In this document: one piece after another, positions 1 through 6,703 of the stretch
How the letters are laid out: the number at the start of each line of letters is the position of its first letter
How positions within the stretch are numbered: position 1 is the first letter of the stretch
Origin: Chryseobacterium gleum
Lineage (GTDB): Bacteria; Bacteroidota; Bacteroidia; Flavobacteriales_C; GCA-002722245
Direction: 5' to 3'
DNA: 11,595 nucleotides
Assembly: GCA_945903925.1 (NCBI GenBank)
Contig: CAMDPJ010000058.1
Coordinates: 1 to 11,595 of the forward strand
Program-made: the position numbers and the translations under genes
Notes under the pieces: generated by a model
What the model saw: the letters and a program-made list of their open reading frames with translations, nothing else
Told to the model about the DNA's origin: nothing
Database searches by the model: none

Positions 1-2395
1 AGTGCCTATCATGATCGACTCCTCTAAATGGGAAATCATTGAAGAAGGTTTAAAATGTGTGCAAGGAAAATGTATCGTGAATTCTATCTCTTTAAAAGTT
101 GGAGAAGAGCGTTTTATCTGGGAAGCCAAACAAGTAAAAAAATATGGTGCGGCTGTTATTGTGATGGCTTTTGATGAAGTGGGACAAGCCGACAACTACG
201 AACGAAGAGTAGAAATTACGCAACGTTCATATGATTTATTAACCGGTCCGAAAGTAAATTTCGCACCACAAGATATCATCTTCGATTTAAATATTTTCCC
301 TGTTGCTACAGGGATGGAGGAGCATAGAAAAAATGCCATCGATTTCTTTAAAGCTACACGTTGGGTGCGTGAAAACCTACCTGCAGCGCACGTTAGCGGC
401 GGGGTGAGTAACGTGTCGTTCTCCTTCCGTGGCAACAATCCGGTGCGTGAAGCCATGCACTCAGCTTTCTTATATCACGCCATTCATGAAGGCATGGATA
501 TGGGTATCGTTAATCCTACCATGATTGAAGTGTATAGCGATATCAATAAAGATTTATTGGAACGTGTTGAAGATGTTTTACTCGACAGAAGAGACGACGC
601 TACCGAGCGTTTGATGGAGTTTGCCGAAGGAGTAAAAGGTGGAGCCAAAGAAAAAAAAGCCGATGATGCCTGGAGAAGTGAAAGCGTTGAAAAACGTTTG
701 GAACATGCTTTAGTGCGCGGTATTGCCGATTTCGTGGAGATTGATGTGGAGGAAGCAAGACAATCTTATAAGCGTCCGTTGCACATTATTGAAGGTCCGT
801 TAATGGACGGAATGAACGTTGTTGGAGATTTATTCGGTAGCGGTAAAATGTTCTTGCCTCAAGTAGTAAAAAGTGCGCGTGTAATGAAAAAAGCAGTGGC
901 GTATTTGCTTCCTTTTTTAGAAGCAGATAAAACTGAAGCAGCCAAGAAACAAGGAAAAATATTAATGGCTACCGTGAAAGGTGATGTGCACGATATTGGA
1001 AAAAATATTGTGGGCGTTGTACTCGCTTGCAACAACTACGAAATCATCGATATCGGCGTAATGGTTTCTTGCGATAAAATTTTAGCAGAAGCAAAAAAAC
1101 ACGATGTAGATATTATTGGCTTAAGCGGATTGATCACTCCATCGTTGGATGAAATGGTTTATGTGGCTAAAGAAATGCAACGCGAAGGATTCACTATTCC
1201 TTTGTTGATTGGTGGAGCAACTACTTCTAAATTACATACTGCTGTAAAAATAGAACAGTATTATACCAGCGGACAAGCGGTACATGTGCTCGATGCATCA
1301 CGCGCGGTAACCGTTGCCAATTCACTGTTAGGCGATGGCAAACAAAAATATGTAGAAGATGTTCAGCAGGAATATATTCGCATGCGTGAAAATTATGCGA
1401 AGAAAAAATCACAAAAAGATACCATCTCTTTAGAAGAGGCACAAGCCAATAAATTTCCTATTGAATGGAAGGCGGAAGACATCCACAAACCAAAATTTGT
1501 GGGTGTAAAAGTGATTGAAAATGTAACGTTATCACAAATTGTCGATTATATCGATTGGACACCCTTCTTCCAAACTTGGGAATTGCATGGTAAATTTCCA
1601 CGAATTTTAGAAGACGAAGTAGTAGGTGCTCAGGCCAAAGAATTATTTAGCGACGCACAAAAAATGTTACAACAATTGGTAAAAGAAAAATGGTTGACGA
1701 ACAAAGCTGTAATAGGAATATGGCCTGCCAATGCAGTGGGCGATGATATTGAAATTTATAGCGATGAAACAAGAACAGAAGTGATAGCGGAACACCACAT
1801 GATTCGTCAGCAAAACAAAAAAGCAGCAGGTGAGCACAACATGTCGTTAGCCGATTTCGTTGCGCCTAAGGAAACTAGATTGGCCGATTACATGGGCGGA
1901 TTCGCAATTACTACCGGACTAGGAATTGAAGAGCATATCGAACGATTTGAAAAAGACCACGACGATTACAGTTCAATTTTATTGAAAGCATTGGCCGATA
2001 GATTAGCAGAAGCATTTACCGAATTCATGCACGAAAAAGTGCGCAAAGAAATTTGGGGTTACTCTTCTACCGAACAACTAACAAACGACGATTTAATAAA
2101 AGAGGGATACGTAGGAATTCGGCCGGCACCAGGTTATCCAGCTTGTCCCGACCACACCGAAAAATGGACGCTCTTTAAACTACTTGATGCCGAAAAAAAT
2201 ACTGGAATCACTTTAACAGATTCACTGGCAATGTACCCTGCTTCATCGGTAAGCGGTTGGTATTTTGCTCATCCATTAAGTAAATATTTCGGTATCGGTA
2301 GAATCGAAAGAGACCAAGTGGAAAATTATGCAAATCGTAAAAAACAGTCGATTGCTTATATTGAAAAATGGTTGTCGCCGAATTTGAATTATTAG
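1..2395 (+). CDS. metH: Methionine synthase, B12-dependent, C-terminal part (5' end outside window)
   Basis: Transfers a methyl group from 5-methyl-THF through cobalamin to homocysteine, making methionine in the cytoplasm. The frame is open from base 2 to the TAG at 2393-2395. The GTG at base 2 reads as an internal Val in a VPIMIDSSKW-like stretch of the pterin-binding domain, so the gene starts upstream. Counting from there: pterin-binding domain to about residue 180 (GGVSNVSFSFRG 133-144); cobalamin cap domain about 225-310 (MDGMNVVGDLFGSGKMFLPQ); B12 Rossmann domain about 318-430 with GDVHDIGKN (327-335; His330 is the predicted lower cobalt ligand), GLSGLITPSLDEM (373-385) and IGGATTSK (403-410); AdoMet reactivation domain about 490-790 with RPAPGYPACPDH (707-718). 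The homocysteine-binding domain is not in view. Bacteroidota often encode it as a separate gene, but that cannot be decided here. The frame is intact. Confidence 0.97.
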   Translation, partial: VPIMIDSSKWEIIEEGLKCVQGKCIVNSISLKVGEERFIWEAKQVKKYGAAVIVMAFDEVGQADNYERRVEITQRSYDLLTGPKVNFAPQDIIFDLNIFPVATGMEEHRKNAIDFFKATRWVRENLPAAHVSGGVSNVSFSFRGNNPVREAMHSAFLYHAIHEGMDMGIVNPTMIEVYSDINKDLLERVEDVLLDRRDDATERLMEFAEGVKGGAKEKKADDAWRSESVEKRLEHALVRGIADFVEIDVEEARQSYKRPLHIIEGPLMDGMNVVGDLFGSGKMFLPQVVKSARVMKKAVAYLLPFLEADKTEAAKKQGKILMATVKGDVHDIGKNIVGVVLACNNYEIIDIGVMVSCDKILAEAKKHDVDIIGLSGLITPSLDEMVYVAKEMQREGFTIPLLIGGATTSKLHTAVKIEQYYTSGQAVHVLDASRAVTVANSLLGDGKQKYVEDVQQEYIRMRENYAKKKSQKDTISLEEAQANKFPIEWKAEDIHKPKFVGVKVIENVTLSQIVDYIDWTPFFQTWELHGKFPRILEDEVVGAQAKELFSDAQKMLQQLVKEKWLTNKAVIGIWPANAVGDDIEIYSDETRTEVIAEHHMIRQQNKKAAGEHNMSLADFVAPKETRLADYMGGFAITTGLGIEEHIERFEKDHDDYSSILLKALADRLAEAFTEFMHEKVRKEIWGYSSTEQLTNDDLIKEGYVGIRPAPGYPACPDHTEKWTLFKLLDAEKNTGITLTDSLAMYPASSVSGWYFAHPLSKYFGIGRIERDQVENYANRKKQSIAYIEKWLSPNLNY

Positions 2396-2411
2396 AATGG
2401 AAATTTACATA

Positions 2412-2509
2412 TAGGACAGTAGTTCCTTCGGGGTACCTCAGGATGACATACAAAGCTCATCATTACTGTGGTTGTCATCCTGAGGTACCCCGAAGGAACT
2501 ATCGCCCTA
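2412..2509. repeat. Palindromic intergenic element, perfect 29-bp inverted repeat
   Basis: The arms at 2420-2448 and 2473-2501 are perfect reverse complements (29 bp; core TAGTTCCTTCGGGGTACC on the left). They are separated by a 24-nt loop at 2449-2472. Pairing continues imperfectly outward to about 2412 and 2509. The element fills most of the 133-nt spacer between metH and the ompA-like gene. No T-run follows the right arm, so it does not look like a standard terminator, although such a stem in RNA could slow polymerase or protect a metH transcript end. No flanking target duplication is visible. It resembles the dispersed REP-like palindromes common in environmental bacterial genomes; that classification is inference. 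Confidence 0.85.
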
Positions 2510-2528
2510 CGCATCAAAACAAAACAAA

Positions 2529-3404
2529 ATGAAAAACCTACTCTACATCCTATTTCTTCTCCCCTTCGTTTTGAATGCGCAAAACGACTGCTCCTCTCCA
2601 AAATCAATAGGTGTAAATGATTCTGTTTTAAGTAGCGGTTGGTATGTGTTCACTTCTACTTCTGATAGAGTAAGCATCATTATTCAAAACAAAGATGCCG
2701 TTTATCAGCTTTATGAAAAAAGTACTTCTTGCAGCGAAATTTCTGCTGGAAAAATTCTTCCTCTTCTCACCAACGAAAGCGTGATAGAAATCACTCCAGC
2801 AATGATGGATTTAGCAATGAAAACAGGAAGATGTTTTTGCGACAATTGCTTGCGTTCTTTTCACAAACACGATAAGCCAGAAATTTTCACCAACACAAAC
2901 ACTCAGTATTTACTGCATATTGAAAGCGCTACTCCAACCAAAGTAAAATTGGTTTTTAAAAACAATGTTGTTGTAAATACTACTTCATCAAAAGTGAAAA
3001 AGAAAAAAGATTTTGTACTTACAGATGGCATTGCGAATTTAGATACCGGACAAGTGTACATTCTTAAACATGTTCGTTTTGTGGCCGAGCAAGATGTTTT
3101 TTTAGATTATAGCGCAACAAAAGAATTAGATGAATTGGCCCTGTTCCTCAAGAAAAATACTACGGTGCGCATAAGTATTAACGGCCACGTAAACGGTCCG
3201 GGAGCACCCAACAGCGATTACTACCAAAACCTATCAGAAGCGCGCGCACATCGCGTGCAAATGTTTTTAATGAACAAAGGGATCCGCAGCAGCAGATTAG
3301 ACAACAAAGGATTTGGTAATCGATTTATGATTTATCCTGCACCCAATAACGAGGCGGAAGCAGAAGCAAATAGACGCGTTGAAGTTGTAATTATTGCAAA
3401 ATAA
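2529..3404 (+). CDS. Secreted OmpA-family C-terminal domain protein
   Basis: A 291-aa protein, probably periplasmic or outer-membrane-associated and able to touch peptidoglycan. The N-terminus MKNLLYILFLLPFVLNAQ is a Sec signal peptide, with likely cleavage after LNA. Residues 20-150 match no family I recognise and contain Cys21, Cys68 and a CxCxxC cluster (Cys102, 104, 107). There is a Lys-rich linker at 156-160. Residues about 165-291 form an OmpA-like domain: NGHVNG (218-223), NLSEARA (234-240), KGIRSSRLDNKGFGN (250-264) and NRRVEVVI (281-288). The Arg that binds diaminopimelate in this family is present (Arg239). The usual Asp of the GHTD motif is Asn222, a variant I believe also occurs in other Bacteroidota. 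There is no Shine-Dalgarno before the ATG, only an A-rich leader. The gene is preceded by a palindromic repeat and converges on purU. Confidence 0.85.
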   Translation: MKNLLYILFLLPFVLNAQNDCSSPKSIGVNDSVLSSGWYVFTSTSDRVSIIIQNKDAVYQLYEKSTSCSEISAGKILPLLTNESVIEITPAMMDLAMKTGRCFCDNCLRSFHKHDKPEIFTNTNTQYLLHIESATPTKVKLVFKNNVVVNTTSSKVKKKKDFVLTDGIANLDTGQVYILKHVRFVAEQDVFLDYSATKELDELALFLKKNTTVRISINGHVNGPGAPNSDYYQNLSEARAHRVQMFLMNKGIRSSRLDNKGFGNRFMIYPAPNNEAEAEANRRVEVVIIAK

Positions 3405-3405
3405 T

Positions 3406-3414
3406 TAAGAGAAC
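3406..3414 (+). repeat. Left copy of 9-bp direct repeat (putative target duplication)
   Basis: TAAGAGAAC here recurs exactly at 3551-3559, directly flanking the structured element between them. The match ends after nine bases on both sides. It begins two bases after the ompA-like stop codon. Confidence 0.6.
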
Positions 3415-3550
3415 TTATCCCTGGCGCCCGTCTCCAGACGGGGGACTTGCCTACTCCGACAATTTCATTGTCGACTAACAGCTGATAAAAAAGCAATACA
3501 ATTGCTGGAGTAAATACGACCCCCGTCTGGAGACGAGCGCCATGGGAATC
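3415..3550. mobile_element. MITE-like structured palindromic element flanked by 9-bp repeats
   Basis: Terminal arms at 3422-3444 and 3520-3542 are 23-nt reverse complements with one mismatch (TGGCGCCCGTCTCC type end). Pairing extends outward with one indel (TATCCC at 3416-3421 against GGGAAT at 3544-3549). Inside are a 6-bp stem (TACTCC 3452-3457 with GGAGTA 3507-3512) and two hairpins: CGACAAT/ATTGTCG (3457-3463, 3467-3473) and AGCAAT/ATTGCT (3492-3497, 3501-3506). The folded shape is a branched cruciform. It carries no ORF of note. TAAGAGAAC lies immediately on each side (3406-3414, 3551-3559), as expected for insertion of a DDE-transposase-mobilised non-autonomous element. It sits between convergent ompA-like and purU genes, where the long stem could also help end transcription from both sides. 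The mobility assignment is inference. Confidence 0.6.
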
Positions 3551-4383
3551 TAAGAGAACACTATTGTTTTATTCCCTTCCACAAAAACACGATCGTCCAC
3601 CACCAATTTTAGTGCATCAATGAGCGTTTGTCTTTCCACATCGTGTCCGGCAGAAACCATTGCTTCAACAGTAAAACTATGATCTATAGGTACAATTTTT
3701 TGGGTGATAATCGGACCCTCATCTAAATTATTATTTACAAAATGAGCGGTAGCACCTATCATTTTCACTCCTCTCTCAAAAGCTTGTCGATAAGGATTTG
3801 CACCCACAAAAGCAGGTAAAAATGAGTGATGAATATTTACAATTTTATCAGCATACGTCGAAACGAATTCAGGAGTTAAAATACGCATAAACTTAGCCAA
3901 CACTAAATAATCTGGAGAGTACTTATTTACAATCTCCATTATTTCATTTTCAAAAAATTCCTTGCTTTTATTTTGATGACTTACATAGAAAAAAGGAATG
4001 CCAAATTTGCTGGTTAAATCTCTTAGATTTTCATGATTGGCAATCACACATTTAATTCTTGCATTCAATTCCCCAAAATGATGTTTAAGCAACAATTCGC
4101 TTAAACAATGATATTCTTTGGTGGCTAAAATAACAATGTCTTTGGGCTGTTTCAAACTTATTTTCACTTTGGCATTTACAGGTAAAAAAGAAAATAATTC
4201 CAGCTTGATGCTATCATGACTTAATTCCCCACTAAGTTCTAGGCGCATAAAGAAATTATCTAATTCTTTATCCACATACTCTCTCATTTCCTCAATGTTA
4301 ACACCATACTTAAGAAGCGCACCTGTGATATTAGCCACTAATCCTTTGGCATCAGAACAAGTAATATGTACAATATGATTCAT
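3550..4383 (-). CDS. purU: Formyltetrahydrofolate deformylase
   Basis: Hydrolyses 10-formyl-THF to formate and THF in the cytoplasm, balancing the one-carbon pool and supplying formate for PurT-type purine synthesis. 277 aa, the usual length. Residues 1-80 are an ACT regulatory domain (MNHIVHITCSDAKGLVANIT). Residues 82-275 are the formyltransferase fold. The catalytic Asn-His-Asp set is visible as Asn183 and His185 in NIHHSFLP, and Asp221 in NNLDEGPIIT. The start is fixed by the canonical ACT N-terminus. In E. coli the enzyme is activated by methionine and inhibited by glycine; whether that holds here is unknown. The stop codon (3550-3552) overlaps the right copy of the 9-bp repeat flanking the adjacent MITE-like element, so that insertion lies just beyond the coding region. 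Confidence 0.95.
   Translation of the reverse strand: MNHIVHITCSDAKGLVANITGALLKYGVNIEEMREYVDKELDNFFMRLELSGELSHDSIKLELFSFLPVNAKVKISLKQPKDIVILATKEYHCLSELLLKHHFGELNARIKCVIANHENLRDLTSKFGIPFFYVSHQNKSKEFFENEIMEIVNKYSPDYLVLAKFMRILTPEFVSTYADKIVNIHHSFLPAFVGANPYRQAFERGVKMIGATAHFVNNNLDEGPIITQKIVPIDHSFTVEAMVSAGHDVERQTLIDALKLVVDDRVFVEGNKTIVFS
3551..3559 (+). repeat. Right copy of 9-bp direct repeat (putative target duplication)
   Basis: TAAGAGAAC, identical to 3406-3414. It forms the last codons of purU, so this copy is probably the original target and the left copy the duplicate. Confidence 0.6.
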
Positions 4384-4397
4384 GAAGCTGAAGTTAG

Positions 4398-4502
4398 CTA
4401 ATAAATTCCACCAATTTTTCTTTTATTCAATTGATAATTTTCAAAAAAAGGCAAACGTTTTGGTGCATAAGAAACCTTTGTTGTATCACTCAACGTTTTC
4501 AT
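4398..4502 (-). CDS. Possible 34-residue basic small protein upstream of purU
   Basis: An ATG at 4502-4500 opens 34 sense codons to a TAG at 4400-4398, ending 14 nt before the purU start in a different frame. The product begins MKTLSDTTKVSYAPKRLP and ends NQ-poor and basic with LNKRKIGGIY. It is rich in Lys/Arg and aromatic residues and has no membrane segment. There is no Shine-Dalgarno, as for most genes here. I recognise no family. It could be a real small protein, a leader peptide for purU, or chance; an open frame of this length is not rare in AT-rich spacer, so confidence is low. Confidence 0.3.
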   Translation of the reverse strand: MKTLSDTTKVSYAPKRLPFFENYQLNKRKIGGIY

Positions 4503-4556
4503 ACAAAGAAAAGAAACTTTGAATGAACAGATCATGATTACTAAACTATCAATACC

Positions 4557-4603
4557 AAAAAAAAGAGTGAATACTCATTGCTTTCGCATTTCATACTCAC
4601 TCT
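4557..4603 (-). terminator. Intrinsic terminator after tRNA-Ser
   Basis: Read on the minus strand just after the tRNA: AGAGTGA (4603-4597) pairs with TCACTCT (4570-4564). The stem extends inward by three more pairs including one G-U, and a small GCGAAAGC hairpin sits in the loop. Eight T residues follow (4564-4557). Stem plus T-run is the classical Rho-independent form, and it separates the tRNA from the purU region. Confidence 0.8.
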
Positions 4604-4611
4604 AATTTCTG

Positions 4612-4698
4612 CGGAGAGTAAGAGATTCGAACTCTTGATACCCTTTCGGGTATACACGCTTTCCAGGCGTGCTCCTTAAACCGCTCGGACAACTCTCC
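4612..4698 (-). tRNA. tRNA-Ser (anticodon GGA)
   Basis: An 87-nt class II tRNA. The acceptor stem GGAGAGT (4698-4692) pairs with ACTCTCC (4619-4613) and is followed by discriminator G at 4612. The anticodon arm is CACGC-CTGGAAA-GCGTG, giving anticodon GGA, which reads UCC and UCU serine codons. The long variable arm is a 6-bp stem with a GAAA tetraloop (ATACCC/GGGTAT). The T-arm AGAG-TTCGAAT-CTCT is present. The 3' CCA is not encoded (GCA follows the acceptor stem) and must be added by the CCA-adding enzyme. Confidence 0.97.
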
Positions 4699-4713
4699 AA
4701 TTTTTAAGGATGG

Positions 4714-4721
4714 CGAAAATA
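4714..4721 (-). promoter_or_regulatory. Possible -7 promoter element for tRNA-Ser
   Basis: TATTTTCG on the minus strand, 15 nt upstream of the mature tRNA 5' end, matches the Bacteroidota -7 consensus TAnnTTTG at seven of eight positions. No convincing TTG -33 box is visible at the expected spacing, so this is tentative. Confidence 0.3.
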
Positions 4722-4768
4722 CGAATTTAATGTGGGAAATCTCTTTCCGTGCAGTTCATTAGCAGGTA

Positions 4769-4826
4769 CGAAATGCTTTCGCCCGCTTAATATTTGAATT
4801 TTCTATACACGGGCGAAAGCATTTCG
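4769..4826. repeat. Palindromic intergenic element, perfect 17-bp inverted repeat
   Basis: CGAAATGCTTTCGCCCG (4769-4785) and its exact reverse complement (4810-4826) flank a 24-nt AT-rich loop. The right side continues as CCCCTAC, giving the GTAGGGGCGAAA form of a palindrome seen dispersed in many bacterial genomes; that last point is from memory. It lies between ansA and the tRNA-Ser promoter region. No T-run follows in either direction, so I do not call it a terminator, though it may stabilise the ansA transcript end. Confidence 0.8.
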
Positions 4827-4844
4827 CCCCTACAGATGCACAAA

Positions 4845-5870
4845 CTAGTTTATCGTCATCTCTCCGCGAAGAGATTGTTTCAACAGATTATCGATGTCTT
4901 CTTTAGAGCTATAATTTCCCAACACATGCATCATCTTAGTCACCGCTGCTACCGATGTCATATCGTGTCCCGAATGTACTTTCATTTGTTTTAAATCTTC
5001 ACTTGTAGTATATCTGCCCAATTCGACGCTTCCTTTGATACATTGTGTAACCACCAACACATGAACACCTCTTTCGGCCAATCGCTGCAAACCGGCAAGC
5101 AAATGCTTGTCCTGCGGAATATTTCCTGTGCCGTAAGTTTCTAAAACCAATCCGCGCAAATATTGATTATCGAAAACACTTTGGAAAACCTTGGCCGAAA
5201 AACCAGGAAATACCTTCAGCAAAGCTACATCGGGACTCAATTTATGCCGAAAAGAAAACGCTGCTTCACTTTTGTGCACCAAAGCTTCATTCAATTTAAA
5301 ATGAACACCTACTTCGGCAAGGGCAGCAAAATTAGGCGACATAAATGCATCGAAATTTTCGGCGTTGGCTTTTATCGTTCTGTTGGCGCGAAACAAAGAG
5401 TTTTCAAAATACACACATACCTCAGGGAAAATTGCTGCTCTCTTTTCATTTTGCATGGAAGCCAATTCTATCGCTGTTAATATATTTTCTTTGGCATCGC
5501 TTCTCAATATTCCAATAGGCAATTGCGATCCAGTAAAAATTACAGGCTTGGTTAAACCATCAAACATAAAGCTTAGTGCAGATGCAGAGTATGCCATAGT
5601 ATCAGAACCGTGCAACACCACAAAGCCTGAATATTTTTGGTAATTATCGGCAACAGCTTTACCAATTACTTTCCATTCATCGGGACCAATATTAGATGAA
5701 TCCAAGGGCTTTTCGAAAACAGAAATAGATTCTATTGGAAATTGAAATTTAGATAACTCGGGAATGGAAGTCAGTAAATTTTTGATGTCGAAAGGCAACA
5801 AAGTTCCATTTCCAGAATCAATCATTCCAACAGTGCCGCCAGTATATATGATTAAAATAGATTTGCTCAT
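4845..5870 (-). CDS. ansA: Type I (cytoplasmic) L-asparaginase
   Basis: Hydrolyses L-asparagine to aspartate and ammonia. 341 aa with no signal peptide, as expected for the cytoplasmic AnsA type. The N-terminal motif IIYTGGTVGM carries the first catalytic Thr (Thr10 in TGGT). The second motif is VVLHGSDTMAYSASALSFM (85-103); here Ser90 stands where E. coli enzymes have the second catalytic Thr of HGTDTM, followed by the conserved Asp91. The catalytic Lys is Lys167 in NRTIKANAENFDAF. FTGSQLPIG (112-120) and QSLRGEMT (332-339) are also typical. The gene follows tatD on the same strand after a 44-nt spacer and is probably co-transcribed. Its 3' side ends in a palindromic repeat rather than a clear terminator. 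Confidence 0.95.
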   Translation of the reverse strand: MSKSILIIYTGGTVGMIDSGNGTLLPFDIKNLLTSIPELSKFQFPIESISVFEKPLDSSNIGPDEWKVIGKAVADNYQKYSGFVVLHGSDTMAYSASALSFMFDGLTKPVIFTGSQLPIGILRSDAKENILTAIELASMQNEKRAAIFPEVCVYFENSLFRANRTIKANAENFDAFMSPNFAALAEVGVHFKLNEALVHKSEAAFSFRHKLSPDVALLKVFPGFSAKVFQSVFDNQYLRGLVLETYGTGNIPQDKHLLAGLQRLAERGVHVLVVTQCIKGSVELGRYTTSEDLKQMKVHSGHDMTSVAAVTKMMHVLGNYSSKEDIDNLLKQSLRGEMTIN

Positions 5871-5879
5871 AAAATTAAG

Positions 5880-5929
5880 TTCAATGTTTAAAGTTTATCC
5901 GACTTTCGGCGGATTCAATGTTCAATGTT
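5880..5929. repeat. Three copies of TTCAATGTT at the tatD-ansA junction
   Basis: Exact 9-nt copies at 5880-5888, 5914-5922 and 5921-5929, the last two overlapping by two bases. Between the first two is a small hairpin (CCGA 5899-5902, TCGG 5906-5909). The copies run from the ansA leader into the last codons of tatD. Short tandem words of this kind look like remnants of a simple dispersed repeat. Confidence 0.5.
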
Positions 5930-6688
5930 GAAGAGCTTATTTGCATTGGCAGTTGTTGTATTTGCTACTTCCTCTAAAGATAGGCCATAAATATCGCACA
6001 ACTTCAATGCTACTAGCTTAACGTAAGAAGATTCATTTCGTTGCCCTCGGTGCGGAATAGGAGGCAAATAAGGCGCATCTGTTTCGAGAACGATGTGCCG
6101 TAACTCTACATTTTTCAATACTTCTGGAAGTTTTGAATTTTTGTAAGTCACCGCTCCACCAATGCCCAATTTGAAGCCGTAAGAAATAATTTTTTGCGCA
6201 TCTTCGATAGTTCCACCAAAGCAATGAAAAATTCCTTTCAAGCCTTCGCGATGCTCTTCATCTAAAATTTGAAAAATTTCTGGCAGCGATTCTCGAGCAT
6301 GAATAATGATGGGTAATTTCAATTCAATGGCCCAACGAATTTGTTCACGAAATGCATCTTGCTGTTGAACAAAAAATGTTTTATCCCAATGTAAATCTAT
6401 GCCAATCTCGCCCACTGCAGCGTATTTTCCTTCACGCAATTCCTTTTCAATAACAGTCAATTGCTCTTTATAATCTTTCTTCACATAACAAGGATGAAAG
6501 CCCATCATGGGAACAAATAAATCGCTGTTTTTAGCAACCAAATCTTTTAATTTTTTGATGGAAGCAACATCTACATTGGGCAAATAAATTTTTGAAATTC
6601 CATTCTCCTTAGCGCGTTTCATTATATCTTCAATATCGGCCAAAAATTCTTCTTGGTAAATATGTGCGTGGGTATCTATAAAATTCAT
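5915..6688 (-). CDS. tatD: TatD family metal-dependent deoxyribonuclease
   Basis: A TIM-barrel amidohydrolase-type hydrolase; family members act as 3'-5' exonucleases or repair nucleases on DNA, but the in vivo substrate here is not known. The start is placed at the ATG at 6688, giving MNFIDTHAHIY and 257 aa, the usual family length. An in-frame ATG at 6775 would add 29 residues, but these come from the end of a palindromic repeat and precede the conserved N-terminus. Metal ligands are all present: His7 and His9 (THAH), Glu94 (GEIGID), His130 (IIIHARES), His155 (IFHCFGG) and Asp204 (LETDAPYLPP). RGQRNESSYV (214-223) is the C-terminal family signature. The final residues are encoded by a TTCAATGTT repeat. 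First gene of a likely tatD-ansA operon. Confidence 0.94.
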   Translation of the reverse strand: MNFIDTHAHIYQEEFLADIEDIMKRAKENGISKIYLPNVDVASIKKLKDLVAKNSDLFVPMMGFHPCYVKKDYKEQLTVIEKELREGKYAAVGEIGIDLHWDKTFFVQQQDAFREQIRWAIELKLPIIIHARESLPEIFQILDEEHREGLKGIFHCFGGTIEDAQKIISYGFKLGIGGAVTYKNSKLPEVLKNVELRHIVLETDAPYLPPIPHRGQRNESSYVKLVALKLCDIYGLSLEEVANTTTANANKLFNIEH

Positions 6689-6703
6689 GTAGCTAAAATA
6701 AGA

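Noticed and set aside
2..13. GTG at base 2 or ATG at 11-13 as the start of the methionine synthase
   Set aside because: The residues around it match the interior of the pterin-binding domain, so the gene is cut by the window edge and does not start here.
3422..3542. Calling the purU/ompA inverted repeat simply a bidirectional terminator
   Set aside because: The stem is separated by a 75-nt branched loop, no T-runs follow either arm, and exact 9-bp direct repeats flank it; a mobile-element origin explains more. A secondary termination role is not excluded.
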